This document shows positions 1 to 9,836 of a stretch of 64,000 nt of DNA, one piece after another; position 1 is the first letter of the stretch, and the number at the start of each line of letters is the position of its first letter. Location: the NCBI GenBank assembly GCA_012955965.1, contig JABBZI010000001.1, positions 62,001-126,000 on the forward strand. Reading direction: 5' to 3'. A program made the translations under genes and the position numbers. The notes beneath the pieces are model-generated. The model ran no database searches. It had not been told where the DNA came from and saw only the letters and a list, made by a program, of their open reading frames with translations. Source of the DNA: Clostridioides difficile (GTDB lineage: Bacteria; Bacillota; Clostridia; Peptostreptococcales; Peptostreptococcaceae).

Positions 1-133
<133 letters not shown>

Positions 134-184
134 TCATTATTTTTTAATATATTCTTGTAATAATCTATTTATCTAGTACATTTT

Positions 185-670
185 CTAAATAGATTTATCT
201 TTATCATCTTTTTCCTGTTGTTCTTTAATTGCTTCTTCATCATGTATACTCGTTATATTAAGAGCACTCTTGTCTTTTGTTACTAAAAACTTTTTTATAG
301 CAAAAAGTCCTGCAATAGCTATAACACCTATTAAAACATCTATCATTCCTTCATTTTTAGGAAGTAACAACATTTTTCTAGCTATAGCATAAAGTAGTGC
401 CTCAATAAATGCTCCTGGTATATGAAGTGATAGCATTACTACAAGTTCAACACCTATCACTAGAAGTAATATTTGTGCTAAGAAGTCGTTAAGCTGACTA
501 TATTGTACTGGATTTTGAAAGTCAACTATATATGCTCCCCACATAAGTCTTAACACATCTATAGTCCCTAGAAATACAGCTATCAGAACTACCACTGCTA
601 ACACACGTTCAAATATAAAAGCAATCTTTAATATAGGGTTATTCTTTTTTTGTTTTTGTAAACTATGCAT
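185..670 (-). CDS. PsiE-like small membrane protein
   Basis: This is a protein of about 161 residues with four predicted membrane segments (roughly 18-40, 60-85, 88-105 and 110-130) and a charged, Lys/Asp/Glu-rich cytoplasmic tail. The pattern of hydrophobic helices and the LLLVIGVELVVML segment resemble the phosphate-starvation-inducible PsiE family, whose function is unknown. I chose the ATG at 670 because GGGAGG lies six bases upstream; a TTG one codon earlier is also open. It starts 11 bases after the queA stop codon, so it is probably cotranscribed between queA and tgt. The role in this organism is not known to me. Confidence 0.6.
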   Translation of the reverse strand: MHSLQKQKKNNPILKIAFIFERVLAVVVLIAVFLGTIDVLRLMWGAYIVDFQNPVQYSQLNDFLAQILLLVIGVELVVMLSLHIPGAFIEALLYAIARKMLLLPKNEGMIDVLIGVIAIAGLFAIKKFLVTKDKSALNITSIHDEEAIKEQQEKDDKDKSI

Positions 671-681
671 CAATTACCTCC

Positions 682-1707
682 CTACTTTATAATCATAGCA
701 TCTCCAAAACTGAAGAATCTATATCTTTCTTTTACTGCCTCATTATATGCATTTAAAACATTATCTTTTCCACAAATAGCACTTACTAGCATTATTAATG
801 TAGATTCTGGCAAATGAAAATTAGTAATAAGCTTATCTAGAACTTTAAACTTATAACCTGGATATATAAATATCTCTGTCCATCCACTAGTTTCTTCCAT
901 CTTTCCATCTTCATTACAGGCTGACTCTATAGTTCTACAACTAGTAGTTCCAACACATATTACATTATTTCCATTCTCTTTTGCTCTATTTATTTTGTCA
1001 GCTGCTTCCTGACTAACCATATAATATTCTGAATGCATCTTATGATTTAAAACATCATCTACTTTTACTGGTCTAAAAGTACCTAAACCAACATGTAAAG
1101 TTACAAAGGCTATATCCACACCTTTTTCTTTTATTTTGTTTAATAATTCTTCTGTAAAGTGTAATCCTGCTGTAGGTGCTGCTGCTGAACCATTATGTTT
1201 TGAATAAACAGTTTGATATCTCTCTTTTTCATCCAATCTAGCAGTGATATATGGAGGTAGTGGCATGTTTCCAAGTTCATCCAAGATTTCTTCAAAAATC
1301 CCATCATAATGGAACTTTATAATTCTTGAGCCTTCATCTGATAAATCCACAACTTCTCCAATTAACTTTCCATTTCCAAAAGAAAACTTAGTACCTACTT
1401 TTGCTCTTTTCCCTGGTTTTACTAGAGCTTGCCAAGTATCTTCCTCAGTTCTTTTTAATAATAGAAACTCAATTTTTCCTCCAGTTTCAAGCTTCTCACC
1501 TATCAATCTAGCTGGTATAACTCTAGTATTATTTAAGACTAAACAATCCCCTGGATTTAAATATTCTATTACATCTCTAAAGACTTTATGCTCAATATCT
1601 CCTGTCTCTTTATCTAGTACCATCAATCTTGAACTAGCTCTATCTTCTATAGGAACTTGAGCTATAAGTTCCTGTGGTAAGTCAAATTTAAAATCACTTG
1701 TTTTCAA
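682..1707 (-). CDS. queA: S-adenosylmethionine:tRNA ribosyltransferase-isomerase
   Basis: QueA transfers and isomerises the ribosyl group of S-adenosylmethionine onto 7-aminomethyl-7-deazaguanine in tRNA to give epoxyqueuosine. The 341-residue length is typical. Recognisable blocks are the N-terminal [12 protein letters not shown], the [11 protein letters not shown] segment, [10 protein letters not shown] near residue 177 and the C-terminal [16 protein letters not shown]. The start is a TTG at 1707 with a GAGGAAG ribosome site. It is followed by the PsiE-like gene and tgt, matching the common queA-tgt arrangement. No anomaly is visible. Confidence 0.96.
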   Translation of the reverse strand: MKTSDFKFDLPQELIAQVPIEDRASSRLMVLDKETGDIEHKVFRDVIEYLNPGDCLVLNNTRVIPARLIGEKLETGGKIEFLLLKRTEEDTWQALVKPGKRAKVGTKFSFGNGKLIGEVVDLSDEGSRIIKFHYDGIFEEILDELGNMPLPPYITARLDEKERYQTVYSKHNGSAAAPTAGLHFTEELLNKIKEKGVDIAFVTLHVGLGTFRPVKVDDVLNHKMHSEYYMVSQEAADKINRAKENGNNVICVGTTSCRTIESACNEDGKMEETSGWTEIFIYPGYKFKVLDKLITNFHLPESTLIMLVSAICGKDNVLNAYNEAVKERYRFFSFGDAMIIK

Positions 1708-2024
1708 TGTTAAACTTCCTCTCTTAAAATTTCTCTAGCTACAATAATATCAAAAAAACAACTTATTTTCCACAATATTACCATAATCTATCAAGAAATT
1801 ACTCTTTTTAGCATACATTATATCCACAATATATAGATATTTTTCCACGATATACACGTCTTATCCACAATATATAGATGCAGTACACACAATTTTCAGT
1901 GTATTTATCCACAGTATCTACAGGTGTAATTACCATTTTGTGGATATGTTTGAATTTTTAGCCATTTTAGAAATATTTCAATTTAATGACTATTCTATTT
2001 TATAAGTATTTATATAATCTACTT
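1708..2024. other. queA-ruvB intergenic region with DnaA-box-like cluster
   Basis: No gene is visible in this 317-base gap. Between 1766 and 1947 there are six copies of a DnaA-box-like nonamer. Three match TTWTNCACA exactly (1766-1774, 1861-1869, 1905-1913). Three differ by one base (1820-1828, 1841-1849, and 1939-1947 on the minus strand). The copies at 1820 and 1861 share the extended string CCACAATATATAGAT, so part of the cluster is an imperfect direct repeat of about 41-44 bp. The queA promoter must also lie here but I cannot pick it out with confidence. Confidence 0.6.
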
Positions 2025-3044
2025 TTATTTTTCATTAGGATATGGAATTTTTAAGTGTTCATATGCTAATGGCATAGCTACTCTCCCTCTAGGTCCTCTA
2101 TTTATAAAGCCCAGCTGAAGCAAATATGGCTCATATACATCTTCTATCGTATTTCTATCTTCACCAATAGAAGCTGCTAATGTATCAAGACCTACTGGTC
2201 CTCCTCTAAACTTTTCTATTATAGTCATAAGAAGCTTCTCATCTACAAAATCAAGCCCTAAATTATCAACACCCAAAAGTTCTAGTGCATCTTTTGCTAC
2301 CTTATCAGTTATTTTTCCATCAGCTCTAACTTGTGCAAAATCTCTAACTCTTTTTAATAATCTATTTGCTATTCTTGGAGTCCCTCTTGAACGTTTTGCA
2401 AGCTCTAAAGCACCATTAGATTGTATTTCTGCATCTAAAATATTTGATGACCTAAGGACTATTTTTGAAAGTTCATCAACTGTATAGTAATCCAATTTAC
2501 AAATAACACCAAATCTATCTCTCAGTGGATTTGTAAGCATACCAGCTCTTGTTGTAGCCCCAATAAGCGTGAATTTAGGAAGGTCAAGCCTTATACTCCT
2601 TGCAGATGGCCCTTTTCCTATTATTATATCTAAACAAAAGTCTTCCATCGCTGGATACAAAACTTCTTCAACACTTCTGTTGATTCTGTGTATCTCATCT
2701 ATAAATAAAACATCATTTTCATTTAAGTTTGTAAGTATAGCTGCTAAATCCCCAGCTCTTTCTATTGCAGGACCTGATGTAATCCTTAAATTTACCCCCA
2801 ACTCATTAGCTATTATACTAGCTAGTGTAGTTTTTCCAAGACCTGGTGGTCCATATAAAAGCACATGGTCTAATTGCTCATTTCTTGATTTAGCTGCCTC
2901 TATAAATATGCTAAGTTGCTCTTTTGATTTTTCTTGACCTAAATAATCTTCTAGAGTTTTTGGTCTTAGACTGTTTTCTATATCTATATCTTCTGTCTTC
3001 ATTGTAGAAGTTATTATTCTATTTTCATCTTCAAAACCTTGCAT
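2025..3044 (-). CDS. ruvB: Holliday junction branch-migration ATPase RuvB
   Basis: RuvB is the hexameric AAA+ motor that drives branch migration of Holliday junctions with RuvA. Visible motifs are Walker [10 protein letters not shown] (about residue 66), Walker B FIDEIHRI, the sensor segment GATTRAGML and the C-terminal winged helix containing [17 protein letters not shown]. The 339-residue length is normal. ATG at 3044 follows a GGAGGGG ribosome site. It is the last gene of the ruvC-ruvA-ruvB operon, 90 bases after ruvA. Confidence 0.98.
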   Translation of the reverse strand: MQGFEDENRIITSTMKTEDIDIENSLRPKTLEDYLGQEKSKEQLSIFIEAAKSRNEQLDHVLLYGPPGLGKTTLASIIANELGVNLRITSGPAIERAGDLAAILTNLNENDVLFIDEIHRINRSVEEVLYPAMEDFCLDIIIGKGPSARSIRLDLPKFTLIGATTRAGMLTNPLRDRFGVICKLDYYTVDELSKIVLRSSNILDAEIQSNGALELAKRSRGTPRIANRLLKRVRDFAQVRADGKITDKVAKDALELLGVDNLGLDFVDEKLLMTIIEKFRGGPVGLDTLAASIGEDRNTIEDVYEPYLLQLGFINRGPRGRVAMPLAYEHLKIPYPNEK

Positions 3045-3133
3045 TTATACCCCTCCTCTCGTACTTTTGGAAATCTACTTTGATATTTTGGAATATACAT
3101 TCATACTTTAAATATTATTTTAAAGTCTAAATG

Positions 3134-3736
3134 CTATTTCAAAGATTTACTCATTATATATGTAAGTGCTTTCTTTATAATGGCTTCTGTATCCATACCA
3201 TCCTTTTTACACTTTTGAACTGCATCTTTTGACTCTGATAATGTATAACCTAAGGCTACAAGTGCATCCACAGACTCATCTTGAGATATTAAGGTAGGTT
3301 TTTGTGATAATAATGTTGGTTCAAATTCTATGTTATTTTTATCTACCTTGTCTTTAAGTTCTAAGACAATTCTTTCTGCTGTCTTTTTTCCAACACCAGG
3401 AGCTTTGGATAGTTTTCCAATATCTTCACTTAAAATATACGCTCCTAACTGTGCTGGTGATGCAAATGATAGTATTGAAAGTGCCACTTTAGGCCCTATC
3501 TTAGATACAGATGTAAGTAACTCAAACATCTTAAGTTCCTCCCTACTTACAAAGCCACAAAGGCTCATATCATCTTCTCTCACAATTAGTTTAGTATATA
3601 TTTTTGTAGCCTCTCCCACTTGTAAATTCATGATTGTGTTGGATGATACATTTACCTTATATCCTATACCATTATTTTCAATAACTATATTATCTATATA
3701 AATCTCTTCTATTGTACCTTTTATATAACTATACAT
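3134..3736 (-). CDS. ruvA: Holliday junction-binding protein RuvA
   Basis: RuvA binds the four-way junction and loads RuvB. The N-terminal OB fold (MYSYIKGTIEEI), the tandem helix-hairpin-helix region (LLTSVSKIGPKVALSILS and GVGKKTAERIVLELKDK) and a C-terminal UBA-like domain (ALVALGYTLSES) are in the expected order. I place the start at the ATG at 3736, eight bases inside the end of ruvC, because AGGTGG lies at a good distance; an upstream GTG at 3745 overlaps that ribosome site. The overlap suggests translational coupling with ruvC. Confidence 0.96.
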   Translation of the reverse strand: MYSYIKGTIEEIYIDNIVIENNGIGYKVNVSSNTIMNLQVGEATKIYTKLIVREDDMSLCGFVSREELKMFELLTSVSKIGPKVALSILSFASPAQLGAYILSEDIGKLSKAPGVGKKTAERIVLELKDKVDKNNIEFEPTLLSQKPTLISQDESVDALVALGYTLSESKDAVQKCKKDGMDTEAIIKKALTYIMSKSLK

Positions 3737-4238
3737 ACTTACCACCTATATTCTTTAGAGTTTTTTCAAGTTTATTTGAATGAGCATGGCAAATAGCCAC
3801 AGCTAAAGCATCTGCAACATCATCTGGTTTTGGAACCTTTTTTAAACTCAAAAATGAAGTTACCATCTGCTGAACTTGTGCCTTATCTGCTCTTCCATAT
3901 CCGACTACACCTTGTTTTACTTGAAGTGGAGTGTATTCATATACAGGCTTCCCATTATGAGCACATGCAAGCATAGTAACACCTCTAGCCTGTGCAACTG
4001 TTATAGCTGTTTTTACATTTTTGTTGAAGAATAATTCTTCCATTCCAACTTCATCTATATTGTAATTCTTTACTATTGTATCAATTCCTTTATATACAAG
4101 CTCCAATCTTCTTGATATATTCATATGTGCAGGTGTTGTAACTGCTCCATAATCAATCACCTTAAATTTGCTATTTTTGTATTCAATTATACCATATCCA
4201 ACTATGGCTATACCTGGGTCAATCCCCAATATTATCAT
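3729..4238 (-). CDS. ruvC: Holliday junction resolvase RuvC
   Basis: RuvC is the dimeric endonuclease that resolves Holliday junctions. The 169-residue protein carries the four acidic catalytic positions of the family: Asp in the N-terminal ILGIDPGIA, Glu in the VGMEELFF segment, and the pair in KPDDVADALAVAICH. ATG at 4238 follows an AGGAGG site. It overlaps ruvA by eight bases and heads the ruvCAB operon. Confidence 0.97.
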   Translation of the reverse strand: MIILGIDPGIAIVGYGIIEYKNSKFKVIDYGAVTTPAHMNISRRLELVYKGIDTIVKNYNIDEVGMEELFFNKNVKTAITVAQARGVTMLACAHNGKPVYEYTPLQVKQGVVGYGRADKAQVQQMVTSFLSLKKVPKPDDVADALAVAICHAHSNKLEKTLKNIGGKYV

Positions 4239-4372
4239 TTTTTAAAATTCCTCCTAAAAATAAAAGAAATACCAAAATGTATTTCTCATAAAAACTTATG
4301 TTCTCAATTATTATACCATAAATAATATTAACAAATCATAAAATGGTATATGTAAAATATAAAATAAAGTAA

Positions 4373-4414
4373 AAAAGTTATACCAAAGCAAGATTTTACT
4401 TCAGTATAACTTTT
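4373..4414 (-). terminator. Terminator of the BofC-like gene
   Basis: An 11-bp perfect stem (AAAAGTTATAC with its complement) encloses a 20-base loop and ends in a T run when read on the minus strand. It lies 77 bases downstream of the BofC-like stop codon and would insulate the ruv operon from it. Confidence 0.75.
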
Positions 4415-4490
4415 ATATTTAGTACAAATAAATTATTGTATTTTATAGGAATTAAATGTGACTACAATTTTAATATTAACTTACTTAGTA

Positions 4491-5120
4491 TTAACTTGCA
4501 AAGTCTTCTAATCTTGAATAAGCATCTTCTTCAGTATCCATAACTACACCTTTTTTGATTTCATCTTGAACTGTCTTAGGAAGTGAATCTACTCTTATTT
4601 TTGTTTTTTCTACTAATGTTTTATTTCCACTACTATCATATTTATATAATGCTATATTTCCATTATCATTTTCAATCGTATATTTACCTTTTATAGTGGC
4701 ATTCATTGCTTGTACATCTTTAGTATCACTATATTTAGATTCTACTAGTACTATTTCATTTTTATCCATACTCTTTATTTCTTTGCTTGGATATTCTTTT
4801 TTAAAATATGATACTATTTCTGATTTTGTCTTATCTAATAATGATTCTGGAACTATACCAGCCATTGTAAGTGTTCTCTTATAATTAGTTTCATTTTCGC
4901 CTTCACTTTGAAGCCAAACTTCACAATTTTTATTTAATCCAAAAGCTTCTTTTGACTTTTCATTCATATTCGCACTAGTACTTACAACTTCACCAGTTTG
5001 AACTCCATTATGTTTTAATCTTGTCCCTATATAAACTCCACTACTTAATACAAATACTCCTACTAGTATTAAGGCAGATATTTTCCAAGGAAATAATTCT
5101 TTTTTCTTCTTTTCAAACAT
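4491..5120 (-). CDS. BofC-like membrane-anchored protein
   Basis: This 209-residue protein has one N-terminal membrane segment (about residues 14-32) preceded by a Lys-rich cytoplasmic stretch, then an extracytoplasmic domain. The C-terminal part (YTIENDNGNIALYKYDSSGNK followed by RVDSLPKTVQDEIKKGV and the DTEEDAYSRLEDF ending) resembles the C-terminal domain of BofC, a forespore intermembrane protein that modulates sigma-K activation in Bacillus. A position beside ruvC is also seen for bofC in Bacillus. ATG at 5120 follows GGAGG. A sporulation role is inferred; I see no sporulation promoter I would defend. Confidence 0.6.
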   Translation of the reverse strand: MFEKKKKELFPWKISALILVGVFVLSSGVYIGTRLKHNGVQTGEVVSTSANMNEKSKEAFGLNKNCEVWLQSEGENETNYKRTLTMAGIVPESLLDKTKSEIVSYFKKEYPSKEIKSMDKNEIVLVESKYSDTKDVQAMNATIKGKYTIENDNGNIALYKYDSSGNKTLVEKTKIRVDSLPKTVQDEIKKGVVMDTEEDAYSRLEDFAS

Positions 5121-5322
5121 TGATTACGCCTCCTTTTTATATTATTTTCTCCAAGCTGTAAGTTTTTATACAATTTAGGTAAATTTTAGAAAAAAATATA
5201 TTTAAATTTCAAATTCCTCTAAGAATAGATATTTTATAAAAGAGAGTTTTCTCTTAAAGGTTATATTCTTGTAATTATATGGACATAATTTATAATAAAT
5301 AATCGTTTAGGAGGTAATAACT

Positions 5323-5646
5323 TTGGAAAGAATAAATTGTAATGTAACTAACTGCTCTCATAATAATAGCCATATATGTTATGCAGATAAAATTTTTATA
5401 AATGGTGAGAAAGCTCACAATGATAGACATACTTGTTGTAGTTCATTTTTAGATGAGTCTATTTATAGCAATCTATCAAGCAATGTTAATAATAGAAATT
5501 GTGAAGAATTAGTATGTAGTGTAAAAAATTGTGAATACAATAAAGATGGTAGCTTATGCACACTTGATAATATATTGGTTGCTCCTGAAACTGATAGAGT
5601 AAATCTTTATATTGAGACATGTTGTTCTAGCTTCAAATGTAAATAA
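5323..5646 (+). CDS. Tandem DUF1540 cysteine-rich small protein
   Basis: This 107-residue protein is two copies of a roughly 45-residue cysteine-rich unit: C-N-V-T-N-C-S-H-N near the N-terminus and C-S-V-K-N-C-E-Y-N near residue 66, each ending in T-C-C-S-S-F. This is the pattern of DUF1540 domains, thought to bind metal through conserved cysteines. The start is TTG at 5323, set by an AGGAGG eight bases upstream. It is transcribed alone and ends in a very strong hairpin. Function is unknown. Confidence 0.75.
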   Translation: MERINCNVTNCSHNNSHICYADKIFINGEKAHNDRHTCCSSFLDESIYSNLSSNVNNRNCEELVCSVKNCEYNKDGSLCTLDNILVAPETDRVNLYIETCCSSFKCK

Positions 5647-5663
5647 TCACAATATAAATAAAT

Positions 5664-5741
5664 ATAAGGGTGTCAAATATGATTAAACTAACATAGTGTA
5701 GAGTATCTACAACTGTTAGTTTGATTATACTTGACACCCTT
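5664..5741 (+). terminator. Very long hairpin downstream of the DUF1540 gene
   Basis: About 35 bases on each side form a nearly complete inverted repeat whose ends read TAAGGGTGTCAA and its complement. Two of the imperfections are G-U pairs when the plus strand is transcribed and would be A-C clashes on the minus strand, which suggests the structure is kept as plus-strand RNA. There is only a weak T-rich tail (ATTTATTT), so it may act as terminator, RNA stabiliser or a small palindromic repeat element. Confidence 0.6.
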
Positions 5742-5917
5742 ATTTATTTCGAATAAAATCTCATTATTATAATCATATATTATATTATAACTGCAATTAA
5801 ATTTGATAATTTTCTATAAATTGGTATAATCAATATGTAAATTGAATTTTAAATAAATTAGTCATAAAAATAAAATATCGAGTATATAGTGTTATATTAA
5901 CTAGAAATGAGGTGCTT

Positions 5918-6772
5918 ATGAGTATATTTTACATTCAATTTCTTTATTTTGTAATTTATAGTTTTATAGGATGGTGTTGTGAGACTACATATTGTTCAAT
6001 TTTACAGAAGCAATTTGTAAATAGAGGTTTTTTAAATGGACCATTTTGTCCTATATATGGATTTGGAGCATTAGCGATAGTTGCTACATTAACTCCTTTC
6101 GTACATAATATTCTCTTGTTATTTTTATTTAGTATAATTATCACTAGTATAATGGAATATCTTACAAGCTTTGCATTAGAAAAAATATTTAATATGTCCT
6201 GGTGGGATTATTCTAAGCATAAATTTAATATTCATGGAAGAGTTTGTCTAGAAAACTCACTTATGTTTGGTGTATTATCATTAATTGTAATGCTTATAGT
6301 ACATCCTATTGTAGTTGATTTCATTAACTCTATCCCTAAAAATATATTATTTATACTGGCTATATCTATAGAAGTTTATTTTGTTTTAGATTTAGTAATT
6401 ACAGTACATACAATCTTACAATTAAATGGTAAATTAAAACAAATCAATCTTATAATTAAAGAATTAAAAGATAAAAAGGAATACTACAAACTTATTACAC
6501 AGGAAACTATTGAAAATAAACTTGAGTCTTTGATTGAAAATAGACTTGAGACTTTAGAAGATAGATTTGAAATACTTAAGGAGAAAGAAAACTATCGTTA
6601 TGCTAAAAACCGTATTGATGAGCTTAAAAATAAACTTAATAATTTATTGTCTAACCACAAATTACTTCATAGACGTATTATCAAAGCATTCCCTAATATG
6701 AGCTCTAATAAACATAAAGATATTTTGAATAAAATTAAAGAAGAGATTAAATCAATAAAAAAAGATAAATAG
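5918..6772 (+). CDS. CmpB-type (putative ABC transporter type IV) membrane protein
   Basis: The N-terminal 170 residues hold about five membrane helices, with the family-typical blocks FLYFVIYSFIGWCCETTYCS, RGFLNGPFCPIYGFGA and a W-W-D-Y-S motif (residues about 97-101). These mark the PF06541 family, often annotated putative ABC-transporter type IV. The C-terminal 110 residues are Lys/Glu/Leu-rich and probably coiled coil. I prefer the ATG at 5918 (GAGGTG five bases upstream) over a GTG at 5912 that overlaps the ribosome site. No ATPase is adjacent, so a transport role is not supported by context. Confidence 0.65.
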   Translation: MSIFYIQFLYFVIYSFIGWCCETTYCSILQKQFVNRGFLNGPFCPIYGFGALAIVATLTPFVHNILLLFLFSIIITSIMEYLTSFALEKIFNMSWWDYSKHKFNIHGRVCLENSLMFGVLSLIVMLIVHPIVVDFINSIPKNILFILAISIEVYFVLDLVITVHTILQLNGKLKQINLIIKELKDKKEYYKLITQETIENKLESLIENRLETLEDRFEILKEKENYRYAKNRIDELKNKLNNLLSNHKLLHRRIIKAFPNMSSNKHKDILNKIKEEIKSIKKDK

Positions 6773-6825
6773 TTTAATAAACATTGTATAAATTAAATAA
6801 TAAAAATATTAATACATAAGAGTAA

Positions 6826-6859
6826 GGATTAGAGTATTTTTTATAAAATACTCTAATCC
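6826..6859. terminator. Bidirectional terminator
   Basis: A 15-bp stem (GGATTAGAGTATTTT with its complement) with a four-base loop sits between two convergent genes, with T or A runs inside the upper stem. It can serve both the plus-strand membrane-protein gene and the minus-strand kinase gene ending at 6869. Confidence 0.8.
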
Positions 6860-6868
6860 ATTGATATT

Positions 6869-8305
6869 CTAACCCATCAATATCTCAACAGACTCTTTAA
6901 GTGTACTAACCTCTCCAACATTACCAGGGAAAATTATATATGGCATATTAGGGAATTTACTTTCTTTACCTGTCATCCATACTGGTATACCAGGTTTGAT
7001 TTGTCCCATTACTGTAGCTTTTTTTACTTTAAGTGCTTTAGTACCAACATCACTAGATGTAATCCCACCTTTAGCTATAATGAAATTAGGTCTTACATTA
7101 AGCATACCAATTATACTAGTAACAGCATCTGATATCTCTACAGAAATCATAAGTTGTTTATCTTTATCATTTGTATCTAAATCAAAACGCTCTCGTCTAG
7201 TATAAACAGCAACAGTTTTTCCATTACTTATTTTCTCTTCTACAACTTGTATAACTCTTTTTACTTCATTTTTTAGACCATTTTCCTGTAGAACTAAATG
7301 TTGATTAAACTCTATAAATTCTATTGGGTATTTACAATTTCTAAGTTCTTCTAATTGTTGAGTAGTCTTATTTACATGCGAACCAACAAGTATAATTCCT
7401 CCATTTGTATTATCTTTTGAAACCAACTCATCTTTAGTAAGTAATGCCTTATCACTCACTCCTCCAAGGACCTTTGTTATAGCAGCAGCACTTCTAAACA
7501 TAAACTCTTTCCCACTATTTACTGCACGTACAAACGCAATTGCAAATACCTTTATGTCTACATAGTCAGTTGCATTTACAATGACTTTATTGAAATCTTT
7601 AACCATTTTAAGTTTTTCTGTTATAGCTTCAATCTTTAATCCTCTAAGTTCTTCAGAAGAAATGTATATCATATCATTAGACTTGTACTTTCCATTTGTC
7701 TTTTCTTCACACCACTCACCTATATCAGAAGATTTATAACCAAAAGACTTGTCTTTTGCAAATTCAGTCATTCCTGCTGGTATAAGCATTTCTTCTTCTT
7801 TAACATAATGTATATTATCTATAGTGAATCTTCCACCTTCTTTAAAAAATGGCATTATTATTTCACCATCAAATGTCTTTCCCGATAATTTCTCTACTTC
7901 ACTTTTTAACAAATCGGTTTCAAGAGGATAGTGTCCTCTCATTGTAGAATCACTACGACTTATAATTATAAAATCCTTATTAGTTTTATTCGATACATCC
8001 ACAATATTTTTTGATATTTCTCTATGTGCTTCTGTTGTTTGATTAACAGTAAACCCTCTTGAATTAGTAAGTATAAAAAACATACTATTTTCTTCATTAA
8101 AACCTTGTTCTATACTATTTTTGTCCCAATCAGTATAAACAGAAATATCATGAACAGTCTGTACACCTGTTGGGTCATCATCTAATACGATTATCTTTCT
8201 ATCTAAATTTTTAAGTTCAGTTGCAAGAAGTTCATTTAATTTATCCTCATCTACTTCTTTAAAAGTATTAAGTATATCTATGCTAATTGGTTTTACTTCT
8301 CTCAT
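6869..8305 (-). CDS. Four-carbon acid sugar kinase (DtnK/OtnK-like, DUF1537)
   Basis: This 478-residue protein has the two-domain layout of the DUF1537 family: an N-terminal domain with VLDDDPTGVQTVHD (about residues 41-54) and SRSDSTMRGHYPLE, and a C-terminal nucleotide-binding domain with FIIAKGGITSSDVGTKALKV and the IIFPGNVGE segment. Characterised relatives phosphorylate 2-oxo-tetronate or D-threonate/erythronate. It is the last gene of an operon with a GntP permease and a hydroxyacid dehydrogenase. The dedicated aldolase/decarboxylase and isomerase of the known pathway are absent from the window. Substrate is inferred from family and context. Confidence 0.85.
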   Translation of the reverse strand: MREVKPISIDILNTFKEVDEDKLNELLATELKNLDRKIIVLDDDPTGVQTVHDISVYTDWDKNSIEQGFNEENSMFFILTNSRGFTVNQTTEAHREISKNIVDVSNKTNKDFIIISRSDSTMRGHYPLETDLLKSEVEKLSGKTFDGEIIMPFFKEGGRFTIDNIHYVKEEEMLIPAGMTEFAKDKSFGYKSSDIGEWCEEKTNGKYKSNDMIYISSEELRGLKIEAITEKLKMVKDFNKVIVNATDYVDIKVFAIAFVRAVNSGKEFMFRSAAAITKVLGGVSDKALLTKDELVSKDNTNGGIILVGSHVNKTTQQLEELRNCKYPIEFIEFNQHLVLQENGLKNEVKRVIQVVEEKISNGKTVAVYTRRERFDLDTNDKDKQLMISVEISDAVTSIIGMLNVRPNFIIAKGGITSSDVGTKALKVKKATVMGQIKPGIPVWMTGKESKFPNMPYIIFPGNVGEVSTLKESVEILMG

Positions 8306-8376
8306 TTAAAACGCCCCTTTATGTAATTTATATAATCTGAATATAACCTATATAATATAACTCAATAGTTTATTAT

Positions 8377-9759
8377 TTATAATCCTGGAAGTGGGATAAT
8401 TCCATTTATAACACTAAGTAATAGAACCATTATAAATGCTACAACTCCAGCAATAGTTCCTCCAATTGTCCAAGAATTTAAAGTATCTTTAACTGATAAT
8501 CCACTAAATCTTGAAAGTACCCAGAACCCAGAATCGTTTGGAAGAGAAAAACCAACGCCTCCAGCGCATATAGCAAGTCCTACTAAAACTGGTGACATAC
8601 CAGTTGCCAAAATAGTAGGCCCTAAAATTGATGATGTCGTTACTAGTGCTACAGTAGCAGAACCTTGAGAAATCCTAAGTAGAGCACTTAATAAGAATCC
8701 AAGTACTATAACTGATATACTAAGACCAGACATAGTATCAACTAAGAAATTACCTATACCACTTGCATTTATAACACTACCAAATGCTCCCCCTGAGCCT
8801 GTTATTAATAGGATTAGACCTGCTGAATCAGCAGCTTCAATAACAACATCTCCCATAGGTTTAATTATGTATCTCTTTAAAAACACTATTGCTACTAATA
8901 TTCCAAGAAGTATTGCTATATTTTTATCTCCTATAAATGCAAGTATTCCACTAATTTTAGAACCTTTTTCCACAAACATACTAAATACATTTGATACAAG
9001 TATAAGAATTATAGGAAATAGTAAAGAGAACATAGAAACCCCAAAACCTGGTACTTCAGAAGAGTTATCATTTTCAAGCTTAATACTATCTTCTCCTTGT
9101 TCTAAATTTTTTTCTCTATCATTCTCATCAATTGCATAGGATGGATATTTTTCAAAACGTTTTCCATAAAGCCATCCACCCACAATAGCAGCTGGAAAAG
9201 CAACAATTATAGAATAAAGTATAAAACTACCCACATTAGCATTTACATTTGCTGCAACTGCCAAAGGTCCTGGTGTTGGTATTACAAGTGCATGCCCTAC
9301 TATAGTACCAACTCCTAATGCACATACAAATACCATTAGAGACTTCTTAGTTACCCTTGAAACATACTTAATTATAGGCATCATTATAACGAAAGCTGCA
9401 TCCATAAAAACTGGAATTGAAATTAAAAATCCTGCTGTAGTTACAGCTAATGCACTATTTTTTTCTCCTGTTTTAGCTAACAAACCTTTTGCAATAGATT
9501 CTGTAGCTCTTGATTCTGAAAGAATATTTCCAAATATTATTCCAAGACCAATTACAATACCTATGCTTCCTAATGTATTTCCAAAACCAGTCGATATTGT
9601 AGTTGAAATTTCATTTATAGGCATTCTAACCATAAAGCCTGTAATTATCGATGTTATAAGTAATGCTAAAAATGGATTTACTTTAAACTTAATAATCGAT
9701 ACAAGTAAAATTCCTATAGATATAGCAAATGCTATCAAAAGTCCATATCCTGTAATCAT
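8377..9759 (-). CDS. GntP family sugar-acid permease
   Basis: This 460-residue integral membrane protein has about 12-14 helices. GntP-type landmarks include GHALVIPTPGPLAVAA (about residue 155), GSGGAFGSVINASGIG and ISQGSATVALVTTSS. The family imports gluconate and related hydroxy acids by proton symport. It lies between the kinase and the dehydrogenase gene, so it likely imports the acid-sugar substrate. ATG at 9759 follows AAAGGGG. Confidence 0.88.
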   Translation of the reverse strand: MITGYGLLIAFAISIGILLVSIIKFKVNPFLALLITSIITGFMVRMPINEISTTISTGFGNTLGSIGIVIGLGIIFGNILSESRATESIAKGLLAKTGEKNSALAVTTAGFLISIPVFMDAAFVIMMPIIKYVSRVTKKSLMVFVCALGVGTIVGHALVIPTPGPLAVAANVNANVGSFILYSIIVAFPAAIVGGWLYGKRFEKYPSYAIDENDREKNLEQGEDSIKLENDNSSEVPGFGVSMFSLLFPIILILVSNVFSMFVEKGSKISGILAFIGDKNIAILLGILVAIVFLKRYIIKPMGDVVIEAADSAGLILLITGSGGAFGSVINASGIGNFLVDTMSGLSISVIVLGFLLSALLRISQGSATVALVTTSSILGPTILATGMSPVLVGLAICAGGVGFSLPNDSGFWVLSRFSGLSVKDTLNSWTIGGTIAGVVAFIMVLLLSVINGIIPLPGL

Positions 9760-9836
9760 AATTTTTACCCCTTTATCATTCTACTTTATTGTTTATTAAT
9801 CTTATTTCCTTTACTATCATATCAATGTATTTAAAA

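Noticed and set aside
5170-5322. Sporulation sigma-factor promoter before the DUF1540 gene
   Set aside because: AT-rich near-matches exist but none keeps both boxes at proper spacing convincingly.
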